Below, piece by piece: positions 36,437 through 50,588 of a DNA stretch of 64,000 nt; positions within the stretch are counted from its first letter, which is position 1, and every line of letters starts with the position of its first letter. Origin of the DNA: Labia minor (Eukaryota; Arthropoda; Insecta; Dermaptera; Spongiphoridae); contig OY720344.1 in the NCBI GenBank assembly GCA_963082975.1, forward strand, positions 91,890,538-91,954,537. The letters run 5' to 3'. The notes beneath the pieces were generated by a model that searched no databases, was not told the DNA's origin, and saw only the letters and a list, made by a program, of their open reading frames with translations. Position numbers and translations under genes: made by a program.

Positions 36437-39400
36437 ATGGTGCTTATTACAGAATTATCTTCTGAAACATTTGATATTACAATTTCCCATTTACCTAATA
36501 AAGATGAACACAGTTATGAACTTAACAAACAAAAAATTAATCAATTTCCTTCATATTTAATAAATTTATGTCAACATATTAAGGTTCGGTCATATATTTA
36601 TATTTAGGAAGTTTTATCTATTTTTGTATACAGGTATTATGGGCTATAAAAATTTTAACAATTAATTATTATATTTTTAGCAACTTTATCTTGAAGGTAA
36701 TCAACTTGTTGAATTACCTGATGAATTTTATTGTAAAATGTCGAATTTAGAATATTTGGATTTGAGAAATAATCATTTAAAAGGTTTATCAAAAAAAATA
36801 TGCCTATTGAAAAATTTAGAAATTTTACTTTTGGAATCAAATAAAATTCAACAATTACCATTAGAATTATGTGAGTAAATTTATGTGTTTTTTTAATTTA
36901 AATAGATAATTTGTTTATTCTTATTTTTTGTATTGTTTTAATTTTTACTAGGTTTGCTTGAGAATTTAAAAGGTTTACAATTGGCTAATAATCCATTAAT
37001 ATATCCAGAGAAAAAAATTATACATCAAGGATTAAATGGAATTTTACAGTTTTTAAAACAAGAGAGTTCTTCCGAAATGATGAAAAAAAATTTATCAATT
37101 AATAATACAAACACAAATATAGTCAAAAGTAATCAATGTTTGAATTATATTAATTTACATATAAATAAAACTTTGTTTTGTTATATGAATTACTTTAATT
37201 TGAATTTTTTAGAAGAAAATAATTTATTATGAAAAATAATATCATTTAATTTAAATTAATCAGAAAGTAATATTCATTAGGAATATGGATGCTTAAGAAG
37301 TTTAACCCCCCTCCCCTCCTCCTTCCCCTCCCCATAGACTTCGATCTCAAAAATCTTAAACTGGAAAATCTGAGACAAAAATATTTATTTTATTTATTAA
37401 GTATTTATAATATTTTTTTACCATTTTAAGTCCTCACATCAGACACTTATGTTAACCGCCTTCACTCCGTAGATTATTTGAGATTTTCTTGAAAAAACAT
37501 CAATTTATATTTTTTATGTATTATTTAAAATGTATTCCTATAAATACCATATTATTTAGAAAATTATTTTATATGAAAAACTAAACAAAATTTAAGTTGA
37601 ATTTTTGAGAAATTCTAAGTACTATATGCTCTGGCCAATTATTATTTAAATATTCCATTTTTTAAAATTTGTCAAATTAATTAGAAATCTCATAATAATA
37701 ATAATTATTATTATTTTTCAGATTATAAATTTCAATGGAAGAAGGATAATAAAATTAATCCTTTTGAAAGAAAGAAGAGGAAAACAAAGTAATATAAAAT
37801 CATATTTTAATAGTGAATACTTTTTTCATTTTAAAGTATAATAAAGTATTTAATAAATAAAATTATTTTTTTAAGAATCCCTACATTAAAAGATATAAAG
37901 GATGAAACAATGAGAAACCTTATGTTAAAAAAACTACGTTTTATAATGGATAAACAAGATAAAATTCTCCAAAAAAACAGGTAGTTATTTCAGTTGATTA
38001 GATACATTAATTATAATTCATTATCATATTATCTTTTACTTTTTAAAGTTGGCACCACAGAAATTTTCATAACATTAAAATGATTTTGTAATTAAAAGTA
38101 AGTGGCGCAACCAGGATTTGATCCTGGGGGGGGGTTCGACTAGCCGCTCCACCTTCCTATGCCCCCCCCTCAAAGACAAATTTTAATTAAGATTTTTTTT
38201 TTTAAATTAAATATTTAAAAAAGTTTTGTAAATAAACACTGATTTTACAAAATCTGGCAAAAAAATTTAATTTTGTATAAATCTCCACGAATCATTTTGT
38301 TAACAGAAAAAAATATTTTTAGCATGTCTGTCCGTCCGTACATCTGTCCATTGTGTGTCCAAATAGACATGTATAGCTTGAATGACTCAACTGGTTGTGA
38401 TATAGTTTGAGATATTTACTTGATGCATCAGTAGCATGAATTTTGGTGTATATCCGGAAACCGGAAGTGGTAGTTTACAAAGTATTAATTTTATATTCAT
38501 TGTGGGAAAATATTTCACTAAAAATATAGTAGTAATTAATAATTGAGTAATTAAACTAAATATAAAGACTAAGATAATATAATTTAATCATTTTAATTCA
38601 AGTTTTAAAAATATTTTTTTTTGCCACTTTATATATATATACATATTTAATGTTGTTTGGAAATTAATTTAATTCAAATCGAACATTTCACTTGAAATGG
38701 ATTGGAACATATCTAATTGAAAATTCTTTGATTGAGACATGTTGCTGAAAGAGAAAGGGAGGAAAAAAGTAAAAGATGTATTAATAGAGAATTGAGTTAT
38801 TTTTTCAAAATTATAAATGTCTACATTTTATCATATTGAAGTTAGATTCGTTATTTATATTCTCATTTCTTTTCCTAATTTACATAGAAATAATTTTTAT
38901 TTATTTTTTATTTTAATTAAATAAAATTGATAATAACATTAAAAAGTTATGATATATACTAAAATGTAAAAGGTTGGAGTGCGATAATAGATTCCTTAAT
39001 GGAAATTTTTATACCACCAGCACATAAAAACATTAAGTTTATAGGTAAAAAAATAAATATATTTGTGTTCACATTTTAATATTTTTATTTTTTTTTATTT
39101 TATTTGTGTATTTTTCAAAAGATTTATCGTCTCAATATTACACTAGATAATAAATTGACAACATATATAAGTGATTTATGGTAATTATTTCATAAATTTT
39201 GTAATATAAATAGATCATATAAAAAGTCTCCCAAAGATTTTGTCAACTTTATTAATTTCAAATGATTCCAAACTTTCATGTTGAAGTTTAGTTCCTCCGT
39301 TATTTCTTGATAGATTGCGTGCAATCGAGCAAATCACTCCTGGGTCCTTCGTTCGCTCACATCATTCCCACAGTATACTTAACAAATTCTTCGACATGTC

Positions 39401-40670
39401 TTTTATATAGTTAATATGCATCACATAGCGTTTATATTGATAATTTACTCATTTTCAAATAAATATAACTTTTTATACAAGCAACCATTAAGAAATCCAT
39501 CTTCACAATATAAAATGTCACCTTTAAAGCACATGTTCGTTTGAGACAAGCGTGTTATCCTAAATATAGGCATCAACACGAAGACTTTTTATATGAATTA
39601 AATCTCAAAAAAATTTTAAAAATATATATATATTTTATTTTAAACAAAGTAAATTTATATAGTACCTAATTATAAGGAAATAATCATATTGATTAGTTTA
39701 TATCAACTCTTAATTTTTTCATCCACTGATTGATTCTAAAATAATTTTTCAATTGATTTATTTTTCTAAATGCTATGTTAAATTACAAGTTTTTTTAAAT
39801 TTTTAAATTATAGTTTTATTGATTAAAATATTTTTAGTAAATTGATTTTGAAAAATATTTTAAGATTAAAAATATGTACTTTAGTAAATATATGAAAAAA
39901 AAAATTTAAATTACTTTTTTATCCAAAAAATTATTTATCAAATATTTTCATAAAAGAACAATAGAAAATTAAATAATTTTTTTCTATTTTATTTCTTAGT
40001 AATAGTAATATAGGAATAAAATAGAAAATTCATTATAAATAAAAAAAATCTAAAATGTTTTCGTGGACTATAAAAACTTGAAAAAAATAGTAAATAGTAA
40101 ATGTGAGGAATTAAAATACATTCATTTGTTTGCTTAATATTAGTACTAATCTATCCTTTTATTTAAATCTTTAAATTAATTTCAGAGATATAGAAACCAT
40201 TAAGTTATGGAGGTGGAAATATAGTCAAATAACTCCTGTCAAGGTAGAAGGTAAGATAAAAAATATTTCAATTTTTTATTTTTTATTAAATTAAATAAAT
40301 TGTCAAAAAAAATATATAGATATTTTCTAAATAGTAGGAAAGTATGGAGGATCATCGATTTTTGAAAGAAATGATGATAAATTTAATAAAATTAAAAAAA
40401 GTATGGCTGTAAATTTTAGAGAGAATTGCCCTAAAAATCGTGAAACTTTTAATAAAACAATGTCAGAAGTTACTAAAACTTTGGCAAATTTAGAATTAAA
40501 AGAAGCTCGAATTAAAGATCGACATTCTTTAGCCAATTATATCAAAAAGGTATTTTATTATTCTATAGTTCTGGTATCGATGGAATTATAAATTATTTAA
40601 ATGGTTGCAGGTTGAAGAGCTTCAAGAACGGTTAAAAGTTTTAAAGATTGTCAACACACATCATTTATAA
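36437..40670 (+). CDS. LRRC27-like leucine-rich repeat protein, 8 exons
   Basis: Exons: 36437-36583, 36681-36870, 36952-37128, 37722-37788, 37876-37980, 40186-40250, 40335-40549, 40611-40670; 341 aa with all phases matching. Residues about 45-130 form three to four leucine-rich repeats (LYLEGNQLVELPDEF, LEYLDLRNNHLKGLSKKI, LEILLLESNKIQQLPLEL, LKGLQLANNPL). The cap IYPEKKIIHQGLNGILQFL is the signature that follows the repeats in LRRC27-type proteins. The C-terminal half is very Lys-rich and mostly helical, ending in a coiled-coil-like stretch (TKTLANLELKEARIKDRHSLANYIKKVEELQERLKVL). The role of LRRC27 is little known; a ciliary or sperm role would fit the X-box. Intron 5 (2.2 kb) holds a family B element. 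The family call rests on the repeat-plus-cap layout; another small LRR protein is possible. Confidence 0.85.
38101..38170. mobile_element. hAT-like end fragment
   Basis: AGTGGCGCAACCAGGATTTGATCCTGG with long G and C runs resembles CAGTGGCGCAACCAGG-type MITE ends. Only about 70 bases, next to the family B copy in intron 5 of the LRRC27-like gene. Confidence 0.4.
38272..38725 (+). mobile_element. Family B element, truncated, in intron 5 of the LRRC27-like gene
   Basis: AATCTCCACGAATCATTTTG, GTCTGTCCGTCCG, CCGGAAACCGGAAGTGGTAG, ATTTAATCATTTTAATTCAA and TGTTTGGAAATTAATTTAAT follow the order seen at 62694-63166. The TCGGTCGGT ends are missing. Confidence 0.7.
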
Positions 40671-41046
40671 ACAACTTTTTTTTTATTAAATATTTTTTTA
40701 AACAAATTTATAACTACTATTTACATATTTACATGAATATAAGAATGTGAAAAATCTCTTTTAATGAATAATATAAAACATTTTCACCCTTAATAAATTC
40801 CTTATTAAAATATATTTATATATATCACAAGAAGTTTTTTTTATTTTTAATAATAAAAGAGATTGAATAGATTATTTTGAAATATTCACTTTTAACATAG
40901 TTTTGTTCTTTTTTAGATTATAAAAATAAAGATCTTAAAAAAGTAATAATAAAAATAAGTGAATATTTTTTTTTAAATAAATGCTTTCCCTTTTTGAAAG
41001 CAAAAACAAAAGAAAAGATAGTAATTATATTTTATTCTTTACACCT
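40671..41046. other. Convergent 3' ends of the LRRC27-like and GPAT genes
   Basis: 376 bases between the two stop codons. Must contain both 3' UTRs; AATAAA- and ATTAAA-like words occur on both strands, so the transcripts may overlap. Confidence 0.6.
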
Positions 41047-44000
41047 TCACAATTTAAATTTATGAATTCGATCCAAAATTTGTCGAATTTCTCGATCGTT
41101 GTCGTAAGTATCTTTTAAATAATAAAGTTTATTTTTTCCTTCATGTTGGCATTCTAAAACGCCCCAGCGTTCAAAGAGTTTAAGAGCACCACGTATGGAA
41201 TCACTAGAAAGACTTTCACCTATAAAAAATATAAATATTGATATTAGCTGAATAAAAAAAATCAATTAATCTATTTATTAGTAATTAATTAATACTTGTG
41301 TATTTTTTTAAAATTTATATTAGATAGAATATGTCTTTTAAAGAAAAAATTGTTCTGCTCTTGCCCTTAATAAAATCATTACAATCACATTCTACTATCA
41401 TAAACTTTATTTTGAATAAAAAGCAGAATGAATATATAGATAGTAAAATATTTCAATTAAAGAAAAAATAACTTACCAAATTTGGATATTCCTAGATCGA
41501 ATTGATTTTTGGTTTCAGCTAAAATTTCTTGTAGAAGATCCCTTTCAAATACTTGTCTACCAACAAGGCCACATAAACATAACGCTGTCACAGTATAAGC
41601 ATCAATAAATGGTGACAGACAGGATTGTAAACTGCTTATTTCTTTCATATTTGATGAAGTATATAATGAAGCCTCTACTTTATTAGAAGAAATTTCATCA
41701 TCAGAAGAATCCAAATGTGAAGCAAATTTTTTTGACCAAATTTCATCTTCACTTAAATCCTCCTAAAAATAATGAATTTATTAAATTATTATTTTGACTT
41801 TATTAATTAAATATGAATAGATTTATTTGCCATTCAAATAATATTACTTGTATTTATTATTTTCAAATGATATAGAAAATTTACATAAATAGGTAAGAAA
41901 TTAAAATAAAAAAAATTACACAATTTATTATACAATATAAATCCATTTTGATTGTTTGCTAAGATCTTTCCTAAAAAAAAGTAAATAATTTTGAGGAATA
42001 CTCACACAATCACGAATGATTAATCCTCTGGCCATAAATGAATCCAGTTCATCATATATTGCTTGTTTAATATTTTGACACGGTCGACAGAAAATAAATT
42101 CATATTGTAGTATATCACAAAGATCTAATGCATTTTGGATTAAATCATCTTCATTAAATTCATTATTTCCTGATATTGCTCCTAATGATCCAATTACTGT
42201 GGCAATCTAGAAAATTGTTTAAATATTTTCAAATACCATCCATTTCATTTAATTAAATTAATAAGAATAAAATTTCTTAAAATCATTTATTAAAATATCG
42301 AAATAAATAAAATTATAACATACCACAGCGTCTAAAGAGAGATGGGAGACCATGGTATTAGCATAATAAGCTAGTTCAATGACATTTGGTAAAAGTGTTA
42401 CAGGTGTAATCCGATCGCCGTCACGTCTTACAAGAGCTGGCCCGAGAACTTGGACAGCATGATCAATTACATCAATACTATCTCCACTAAAAAAAATTAA
42501 ATTTAATATTTAATTAACGATCAAATAAATATAATAATATTAAATAAATAAATAAACAATGTTTTTACCTAAATCCTAAATCACAGTCTTTGCATGCTAA
42601 TTCACGTCTTAAAAAGTCCATATCAGAAATAAGTGTTTCACGTGTGGCACCATTTCGATAACGATAAAGTAACATATATGCTAATAAATTCGTTGACATT
42701 ACAGCCATTGAATGTGTACTATCATAGACAATATGTCTTGCTATTCTATCAACAACTTGACGTTGTTCAGTTGAAACATAATCCGAGCCGTAGAGACTAG
42801 TGGATGAAGGAACTTCATGTAATTTATCATAGGATTTATTATTTGTAGTGAATCCATTTTCTTGGATTTGTGATTTCTCCATTAATTCCTAAAATTTATA
42901 ATAAAATTAAAAAAAATATATTTTTTTTATATTATATATTTTATATTTACATTAGTAATTAATAATATTTACTTTTAAAGAAAATGGCGGGTTAAAGTCT
43001 ATTCGAAGCATTCCATAACTGGAGCGAAAGATTTTCCAAATAGCAGCTACTGCTGACGTAAAACTTTCCATTTTTTTGGGCTGACCAAGCTGTTCTCTTA
43101 CAAAATTGCCTTCTACCAAACGATCATAATTAATTGCTACTGGTACAAGGAGAGCATCTTCAATTGTGCCATCGAGATAGGAATCCACAATGACACTAAG
43201 TAAACCAGCCTAAAAAAAAAGAACATTTAAAAATAAAAATATTTTACCATAAATAAACATGTCAAAATTATAAAATGTATGAAAAAAATTGTAATGTTAT
43301 AATGTTAATTTAGAAGATTTAAGAATTTTTTTTTAAATTATTTGATATTTTTAAATTAAGAGAGAATATGACAAATGACTTTCTTATAATGTTGAATCAA
43401 TTTATAGGCACTTTTTAAGTAATTTAATCAGTTTTTATGTATCCTCGTAAATTCCATAATTTTTTTTTATATTAGAGGTTTAATTAAAGTAAGATATAGA
43501 TTTTAATTAAGAGGATAATACCTTTGGCATACAAGGTTTTCCAGTACGAGTACGTCCTCCTTCAATAAAAAATTCAATATTATATCCGGCTTTGAGAGAT
43601 TCTACCATGTAGGTATGTAATACTGCACGATATACAAGATCACGACGACCTTGCACAGGATCAATTCGCCTTTTAATATAAAAAGCGCCCAGTCCACGAA
43701 GAAGCCAGCTATATAAAAAATAATAAAAAAATATAATTAAATTATTATTTATAGATATTTAAATAACATACATATAAACAATTTCAAATTAAAGATTTTG
43801 TATTTTTAAGAAATTGAATGGTCGGTGAACTTACCCAAAAAATGGAATTTTAAGATTATCTCCAGCTGCAACTAATGGAGGTTTAATACGATTCATTACA
43901 AGGATAAATGTAACAACAATATAATCGATGTGGGATCGATGAAGTGGTAAAAAGATTAAAGGAAGTCCAGTTTCAGATGCCCTGCGAAGCATTTCAAATT

Positions 44001-47000
44001 GTTCTGGATGCCCAACACAACTGGGCATTAATTTAGGTAAGAGTTTATAAACAACCCAGGCAATAAATCTAAAAAAAACATAATGACCAATTTAGATAAA
44101 TAAAAATAAATAATATATTAAATTTTATTTAAATAAATCAAACAATTATCTAATCTATTGTTTATTGATACTTGATTTTGGTATAGAGATTTATTTTAAA
44201 CAATGCACAATATTACCTTAGTAGATTATTTGACATAGTGGAACGCATCGACATCAACAAATTTACAGCTCTTTTATGATGACGTTCAAAAAATGATTTA
44301 AATTTTGATTCTTCATTTGTACTTTGAGCAAATCTTGTATCTCCACATCCGTTTCTTTCGGAATCATTAGCATCCAATCTAGCTGCATTTTCTATTGCAC
44401 TCAAAAGGCGTTCTTCTCTCAGAACACTAGGAACAATCTAAAGAAAAAAAATTTAATAACTTTAATATACATATAGAATTTTTTAATTTAAGCATATTAA
44501 CTATTTAGAATTAAAATACATGCTAATAAAGACTGAATAAAAATAGGTTTGGCTGTAGATGGCAAATAAAAATTTCTTAATACACCTCCATTTGGAAATT
44601 AAAAAAAAAAAAAAAAAAAAAAAATTGAAAGTTTGAAAATTAATTAAAAAATAAAAATAAATAAATTTGTATTTATATAATATGTATTATTTCAATATTC
44701 ATTACTTACTGGAGGAAAATCATGGTTGGGTAATTTTAAAATTTCTTTCAAATGACAGAATTGTCTTGAATACCATGGCGAGGGTCGTAATTCTTCATCA
44801 ACTTGAAGAAAATTTCGTGCACCAAAATTTCTTAACGTTTCGATCATTAGAGTTTTCTGAAAAAAAAAAAATTAATAAATATTGACAAAAAAAAAAAATT
44901 GAAAAATTTTATCAATTAGATTAATATTTTGATAAAATTTATAATGAAAACGTAACGTATTTATTATTAATTTGATATTTCTATTATATAATATAAAAAT
45001 AACAATAGTACGTATTATGAAATATTTGTTCCTTAATGAATTTAATAAACTTCTATTCAAATGAAATTAATTCATCTAATTCCTAATTCCATTTTATAAT
45101 ACATCCCATTGACTACTATTAAAATATGAAATATATCTAATTAGCATAGAATGGTTTCGTTCCAATAAGTGAAGGGTTGATCTAAATTGGAAAGGGGTTT
45201 CACTGTCCGCGTACGGATGCAGCCAATTGATCATAAGTTATATTCTATTGGTTAATAGTCCCTTCGCTCATAAACTTGTTAAAAGTGACCAGAAGTCATG
45301 TAATAATAGGCATGTCCTCGGAGGCCTAAATAGGGATGGTTGAGAAAGGTCTAAAGATTTATTTACTTTGACAATTGCGTAATTTATATATTATATCACC
45401 TAAATGGATTGAATTATTTTAGTTAATATATCTAAATATATATTTTTATATATATGGAGAGAATAGATTAACATGCATTCTAAATATTTTTCTTTTCAAA
45501 TTTTTTTTAAATATATTAGTAAGCTTATTAATGTGAGATTATTAAGGGTTGGCTACGTTCTGTTCAAAGCCCAGCCTTGGGCTTACCGTGGGGAAGGGAT
45601 TCATACACCCGTGCCATAGTATTGGCAGTTCCATTATGAAGAAGTACTCACGCACTTGGACCAAAGAATGGATGATCATATATAATGAAAGGGAGCTAAG
45701 AATAACTTAGGAATGGTGGTCGACAGCTAGAAATAGAAAATGTTGCGTGCGCGCGGGTCTTCGAATCCCCATTCGTCTACGATTTCAAAAATCTAATGTA
45801 CTCCGAAATTGAAACATAAATCCATTGAAATATTGAATATATCAATCATTTCTAAATTTTAATCTAAATATATAAAAGATTGAATTTTTTAATAATTAAA
45901 ATAAAAATAAAATCTTTAGAAATTGTACCGTCTTCATTGAAATTATTATTATTTGATGAAATATATGTATCATCATTAAAAAAAAAAAATCATAGAAAAA
46001 TAGTAAAATCAAAAAACAAAATGTTCGTTTATTGAACACATTAATATTATTAATTCATATTGATTTATAATTATATAAGTTATCAATTTATTTAATTAAT
46101 AAAGGAAAATATACCTAACCAATATTTGTATTTTTAATTTTAAATATTATAGAAATTATTTGAAGTTTTAATGTCAAAAACTATAATTTTCAATAGTTAA
46201 ATAATATTAAAAAAAAAATAATTTAAAAGATAAATAAATTAAATCTTGTCTCTTTCTCTATATAAGAAAATTATGTTTTTCAAAATAAAATGTTTAATTA
46301 TCAATATGATTCAAGAAAAATAAATATATAAATAAATTCCAAATGAGTTCTTAACCAGGAAAAGATAAATCTTAAGATTTAACGGCCAGTCAAAATTATG
46401 ACAAAGAAATGTGGGGTTCTGAACTTTTAAATTGATAAGAGACTTAAAAATAAATCAATTATGTAAATGTCCTAAATTTCAAAAATATAAATAAAATAAA
46501 CAAGAATGAACGCTGGTGGATTGTTTTTAAATTATATTTATAAAATGTGATTGATTAGTAAACTAAAATTTAAAAGTGAAAAATAAAAATAAATAAATGA
46601 AATTTACCGTTGATGGTGAACATTTTTGGCAACACATAGAAATAGTAGGCCTATGAATTGAAGTGGAAATAATTCTAGGAATATTCTTGATGTTTGCAAG
46701 CCGTTGTCGTTTGATCTAAATAGAAAAGTTACAAAAAAAATAACAACAAATAAGTAAATAATATTTTTAAACCTAATTAAAATTTTTTTAAGGATAAATA
46801 TCTAAAAAAAATTTAAAATAATATTTTTATGAATGTATCTTTTAAAAAAATCAACATACGTGAATACTTAAATTAAACATTATGCTACGATGAAAATTAA
46901 TTGACAATAATAATAATATGTTTATGATAGAATAATCTTTCGTATATATTTGATATATAAAATTAAAGTAAGATAAGATGTCGGTGTCCAAAGGTCTTTG

Positions 47001-48252
47001 TCGCAATTTATAATGTATTTGGTATTTAAAGACGATCTGACTCCAGAATAAAGATTAAAATGATTAAACAATTATAATATTTACATATAATAAAAACAAA
47101 GTTCAAGAGGAAACAAAGTTCCTGTAAAATTTTTTATTTGTAAATCTAAGAATAATAATGATTTCTAATTTTTTATTATTCTTTGTTTGAAAGTAGGATA
47201 AATTTAAAACGTAATTATTATTCACAGCTAAAAGAAAACTTTGGATTAATTATGAGTAAATAAAATAATATTTATTTTATATATTTAAGCAATTTATTTT
47301 TCTGGCTGGAATTTATGAATTTTAAGTTTTAATTTATTATTTCGAAATGTTTTGAAAATATAAATATAAAATAATAATATAGATTGATGTATTTTTACAA
47401 ATAAAAATTGTTGAATAAATGTTTGAAGTAAACAATTAAATGCAAATTGAATTTTTTTTTAAATATTTACAAAAAAAAAATGAATTGAACGTTATCTTTG
47501 TCAAACTCTAAATATAATAAATAATTGTATCATAATAAGATTTTATTGTCATTGAAACTGATATAATTAGAAAATTAATCGGTACTAGTCTACTAGTTAA
47601 ATCCAAAACCAGTAGATTCGAAATTTAACAATGGTAGTTGTCTTTTAAAACAATTTAATTTGAAATTTCTAATTGTTGATTCAAATAGTTTGTGATTTCT
47701 TTTAGAATAAATAATAAATCATATTATTAAATTATAATATATAAAATGTCAACATATCCATATGAAATGAATAATAATAATAATATAATGATTTCAAAAT
47801 TGTATTCTATTATTTAATTATAATTATATAGAAACAATTTTGAGATAAATATCAAAAATAATTTAATAAATTAAGAAAACCAGTTAAATTTAATTCTTTT
47901 TTTATTTACTCGTTTTATTTTAATTAATTCCTTTAGTGATTAAAGATATATCAAATCTAAGTATAAATTGAGAGAAGAGTAAACAACTGTTAATGAACAA
48001 GTGGTAAACAAAACAAAATGATGAGTCTATGAACTATTGGATTGATCAGTTAATAGAGAGATGTTTTACCTGTCGATCAAGTGCCTTATCAGTCATGATA
48101 CGGGACACTTTATTATGATAAGCTGTAGGCCGCGGAGTGCCGATTGTGCCAAGCTGCTGGATATGTTTTTGTTTGAGTGCATCTTTGGATGAGGTAGCTG
48201 TTAGTAAATGATCAAATACTTCGTTCGCCTTAGTAATAATTATTTCTGCCAT
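41047..48252 (-). CDS. mino: Mitochondrial glycerol-3-phosphate acyltransferase, 12 coding exons
   Basis: Makes lysophosphatidic acid from glycerol-3-phosphate and acyl-CoA on the outer mitochondrial membrane, the first step of glycerolipid synthesis (mammalian GPAM/GPAT1). Exons 5' to 3': 48252-48070, 46715-46608, 44856-44710, 44437-44217, 44068-43835, 43708-43522, 43209-42973, 42888-42569, 42486-42324, 42206-42006, 41762-41477, 41219-41047; 819 aa (mouse 827). All four acyltransferase motifs are intact: I, HRSHID (263-268) with the catalytic His and Asp; II, GAFYIKRR (305-312); III, FIEGGRTR (345-352); IV, VPVAINYDR (382-390). The C-terminal part (about 450-819) follows GPAT1 in length and in blocks such as LGPALVRR. 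The start ATG follows an acceptor by 10 bases, so a leader exon lies upstream. The gene converges on the LRRC27-like gene. Confidence 0.95.
44857..46607 (-). other. Intron 2 of the GPAT coding region
   Basis: 1.75 kb. Contains two GC-richer patches (45140-45340 and 45540-45790) without coding potential; the second ends in a tRNA-like 3' half. The rest is A/T filler. Confidence 0.6.
45735..45782 (+). repeat. tRNA-Ser-like 3' half, possible SINE relic
   Basis: GCGTGCGCGCGGGTCTTCGAATCCCCATTCGTCTACG in two blocks resembles the variable arm, T arm and acceptor 3' strand of tRNA-Ser (GGGTTCGAATCCC with one extra base). No matching 5' half or A box is seen upstream, so it is not a working tRNA gene. 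It could be a SINE remnant or chance. Confidence 0.3.
46716..48069 (-). other. Intron 1 of the GPAT coding region
   Basis: 1.35 kb of A/T-rich sequence; nothing recognised. Confidence 0.6.
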
Positions 48253-50067
48253 AGCTCGTACTCTGTAAACAAAATAACACCAAAACAATTAATTAATAAT
48301 TGATATGATTTAGTTAAAATAATTTTATTATATGATAACTAGTAAACTCGCTTAAAGTTTAACCATTAAAGTATAATCCGCCTATATATTTATATTCTTT
48401 CACCTGTTAAATAAATCTGCTAAATAATTATTATTGAAAAATTAAAAATAAATTAATAAAATAAATAAAAAAAAAACAAAAACATTTTTATAAATATAGG
48501 CATATCTCAAATTTTTCCATTTTTTTCTAATTTCAAATTAAAAATATTATATACCAATGATTTATAATTTTATGAAAAATAGAGGATCAATTTTGTTTTT
48601 TATATATAAGATAATAATCAGTCTCTTATCTCGCTTATCATTATTGTTTGATTTGATATCGATCTTTGATGTGACAAATTGAGAATTAAACTAAAATTTT
48701 GTTTATATATGTATTTAGCATTATATATTTAACTTTCATACATTCTAGATAGATATAAGATCTTATTTAGGATATAAATTCAATAAAAATACATAAGAGA
48801 TATATTAAAAATAAATATTTTAATTTTTAATTATCGATTGAAAACAGTTAATTTAACATAAAAAAAGATTATCTTATTTAGAAGCGAATAATTAGTAATA
48901 ATTTTGGAAAATGAATCAAATTATTATTAAAAAATGTGAAATTTGCATGTTTTCAATGAAGAATTAAATTAATTCATATATATATAAATAATAAGAATTG
49001 TTCAAACTATATATATATATAAAAAATAATATGTTACATAGTTAAAAAATTTAATGAGAAAAATTATGAATTTATAAATTGATTCTATCGAATATATATT
49101 AACAAAAGTAAATAATCTAGAAATAATAAATCTATTATAGATAATTAAATATGGGAATGTAAAATAATCTAGAAAAGGGGAGTTTAATGATTCATGCATA
49201 ATCTATGTATATACGTATACATATACATATAAATCACAATATCGCTTATTCTTATTTATTTTAAATATAAATAATAATTCAATGATTCCTTGTTTATATA
49301 TATATATATATAAATGTGTATGTGTTAATGAACTTTTGCATAGACAAGTATTAAAGAAGAGAGGCAGGATTCTATTTAAAATGAAATATGAAACTTTATT
49401 AGTAAATTTCAAACAACGTAGATAAAATATTTTGAATTTGCTGTTTAATTGAAAATTAATTTACTTATGATTTATTTAAAATAAAAAACAAATGATTAAA
49501 ATTAAATATTTTAATGAATAGAAATTAAAATATTTTAATTTATTTCAATCTCTATAAAAGATAAATTTGTAGATGGTATTTGCTTGTTAATAAATTAAAG
49601 TAGAATTTAGGTGAAGGATACAATCCTCACTTTACATGATTAAAATACATAATTAGGAATAATTTAATTATGTGATTAAATCATAAAATATATTTTAAAA
49701 CAACATAAGTAAACAAATATAATAATTCGTAACATAACCTAATGTGTGTCCGTTTATCTATTTAGAAAAATCCTATTAAAATTAATATATTATTTCTTTT
49801 TAAAAGGCTATAAATAAATATTATTTCTAAATTGTGACTATATATATAATTTTAAGTACAAAATGAATAAAAATAATTAATTTTATAAAAAATAATATTT
49901 ATATAAAAGGAAGGTATTGGTAAAGAATCTGGATCACCTTTTTTCAACTAAAACAGTCAACTTTTAGTGATATATTTTATTTATCCAAAATTAACCTTAA
50001 TATTTTAATAGAGTATAGAAACGATTAAAACCGTGTATTCCATAATTATTTCACTGATTAAATTAGC

Positions 50068-50588
50068 TGGAGTGTCTCCACTCGACTATCTCGCAAATTT
50101 GAATTGGATTAATTAACACATTTATTATATTTAAATTAAATTAATTATAAATTATAAATTAAAATTAATAAATAATATTTATTAAACCAGCGCGTGATTG
50201 GCAGTCAATGTGTTAAAAAATTAATTCAGGTACTTTCAGCGATTTAATCAAGCTGAAATTCTATATAAATATAGCAATTTGATACAATTTTTAATAATGT
50301 GAAAAACTATTAAACATTTATCTTTATTTTTACGGTCAATTTAGAGGAAAAAAATTTAAAACATTGTAGGTAATGTTACTCTTCCGAATGAGCTACATTT
50401 CTCAAAAGTTGGTAGAAAACTATGAATTTTGAATAATGCCCGTATACCAAATTTCATTATTCAAGCTCAAACACATTTTTCTCAACCTTAGTGAAAATGA
50501 TCCAGGAACCTTCAAAACGTATAAAAACATCAAATTCTCAACATCAAAAATTTTCGTGATCGCAATACTATCTCTGGCTAGATAGTAA
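50068..50588 (-). mobile_element. Family A element (Helentron-like), copy 3
   Basis: Opens TTAGCTGGAGTGTCTCCACT, then GACTATCTCGC, and closes CTATCTCTGGCTAGATAGT. About 520 bases with the shared A interior; the (CA)n segment of copy 4 is missing. Confidence 0.75.

Noticed and set aside
36655-36861. 68-codon minus frame over LRRC27-like exon 2
   Set aside because: It is the antisense shadow of the leucine-rich-repeat exon.
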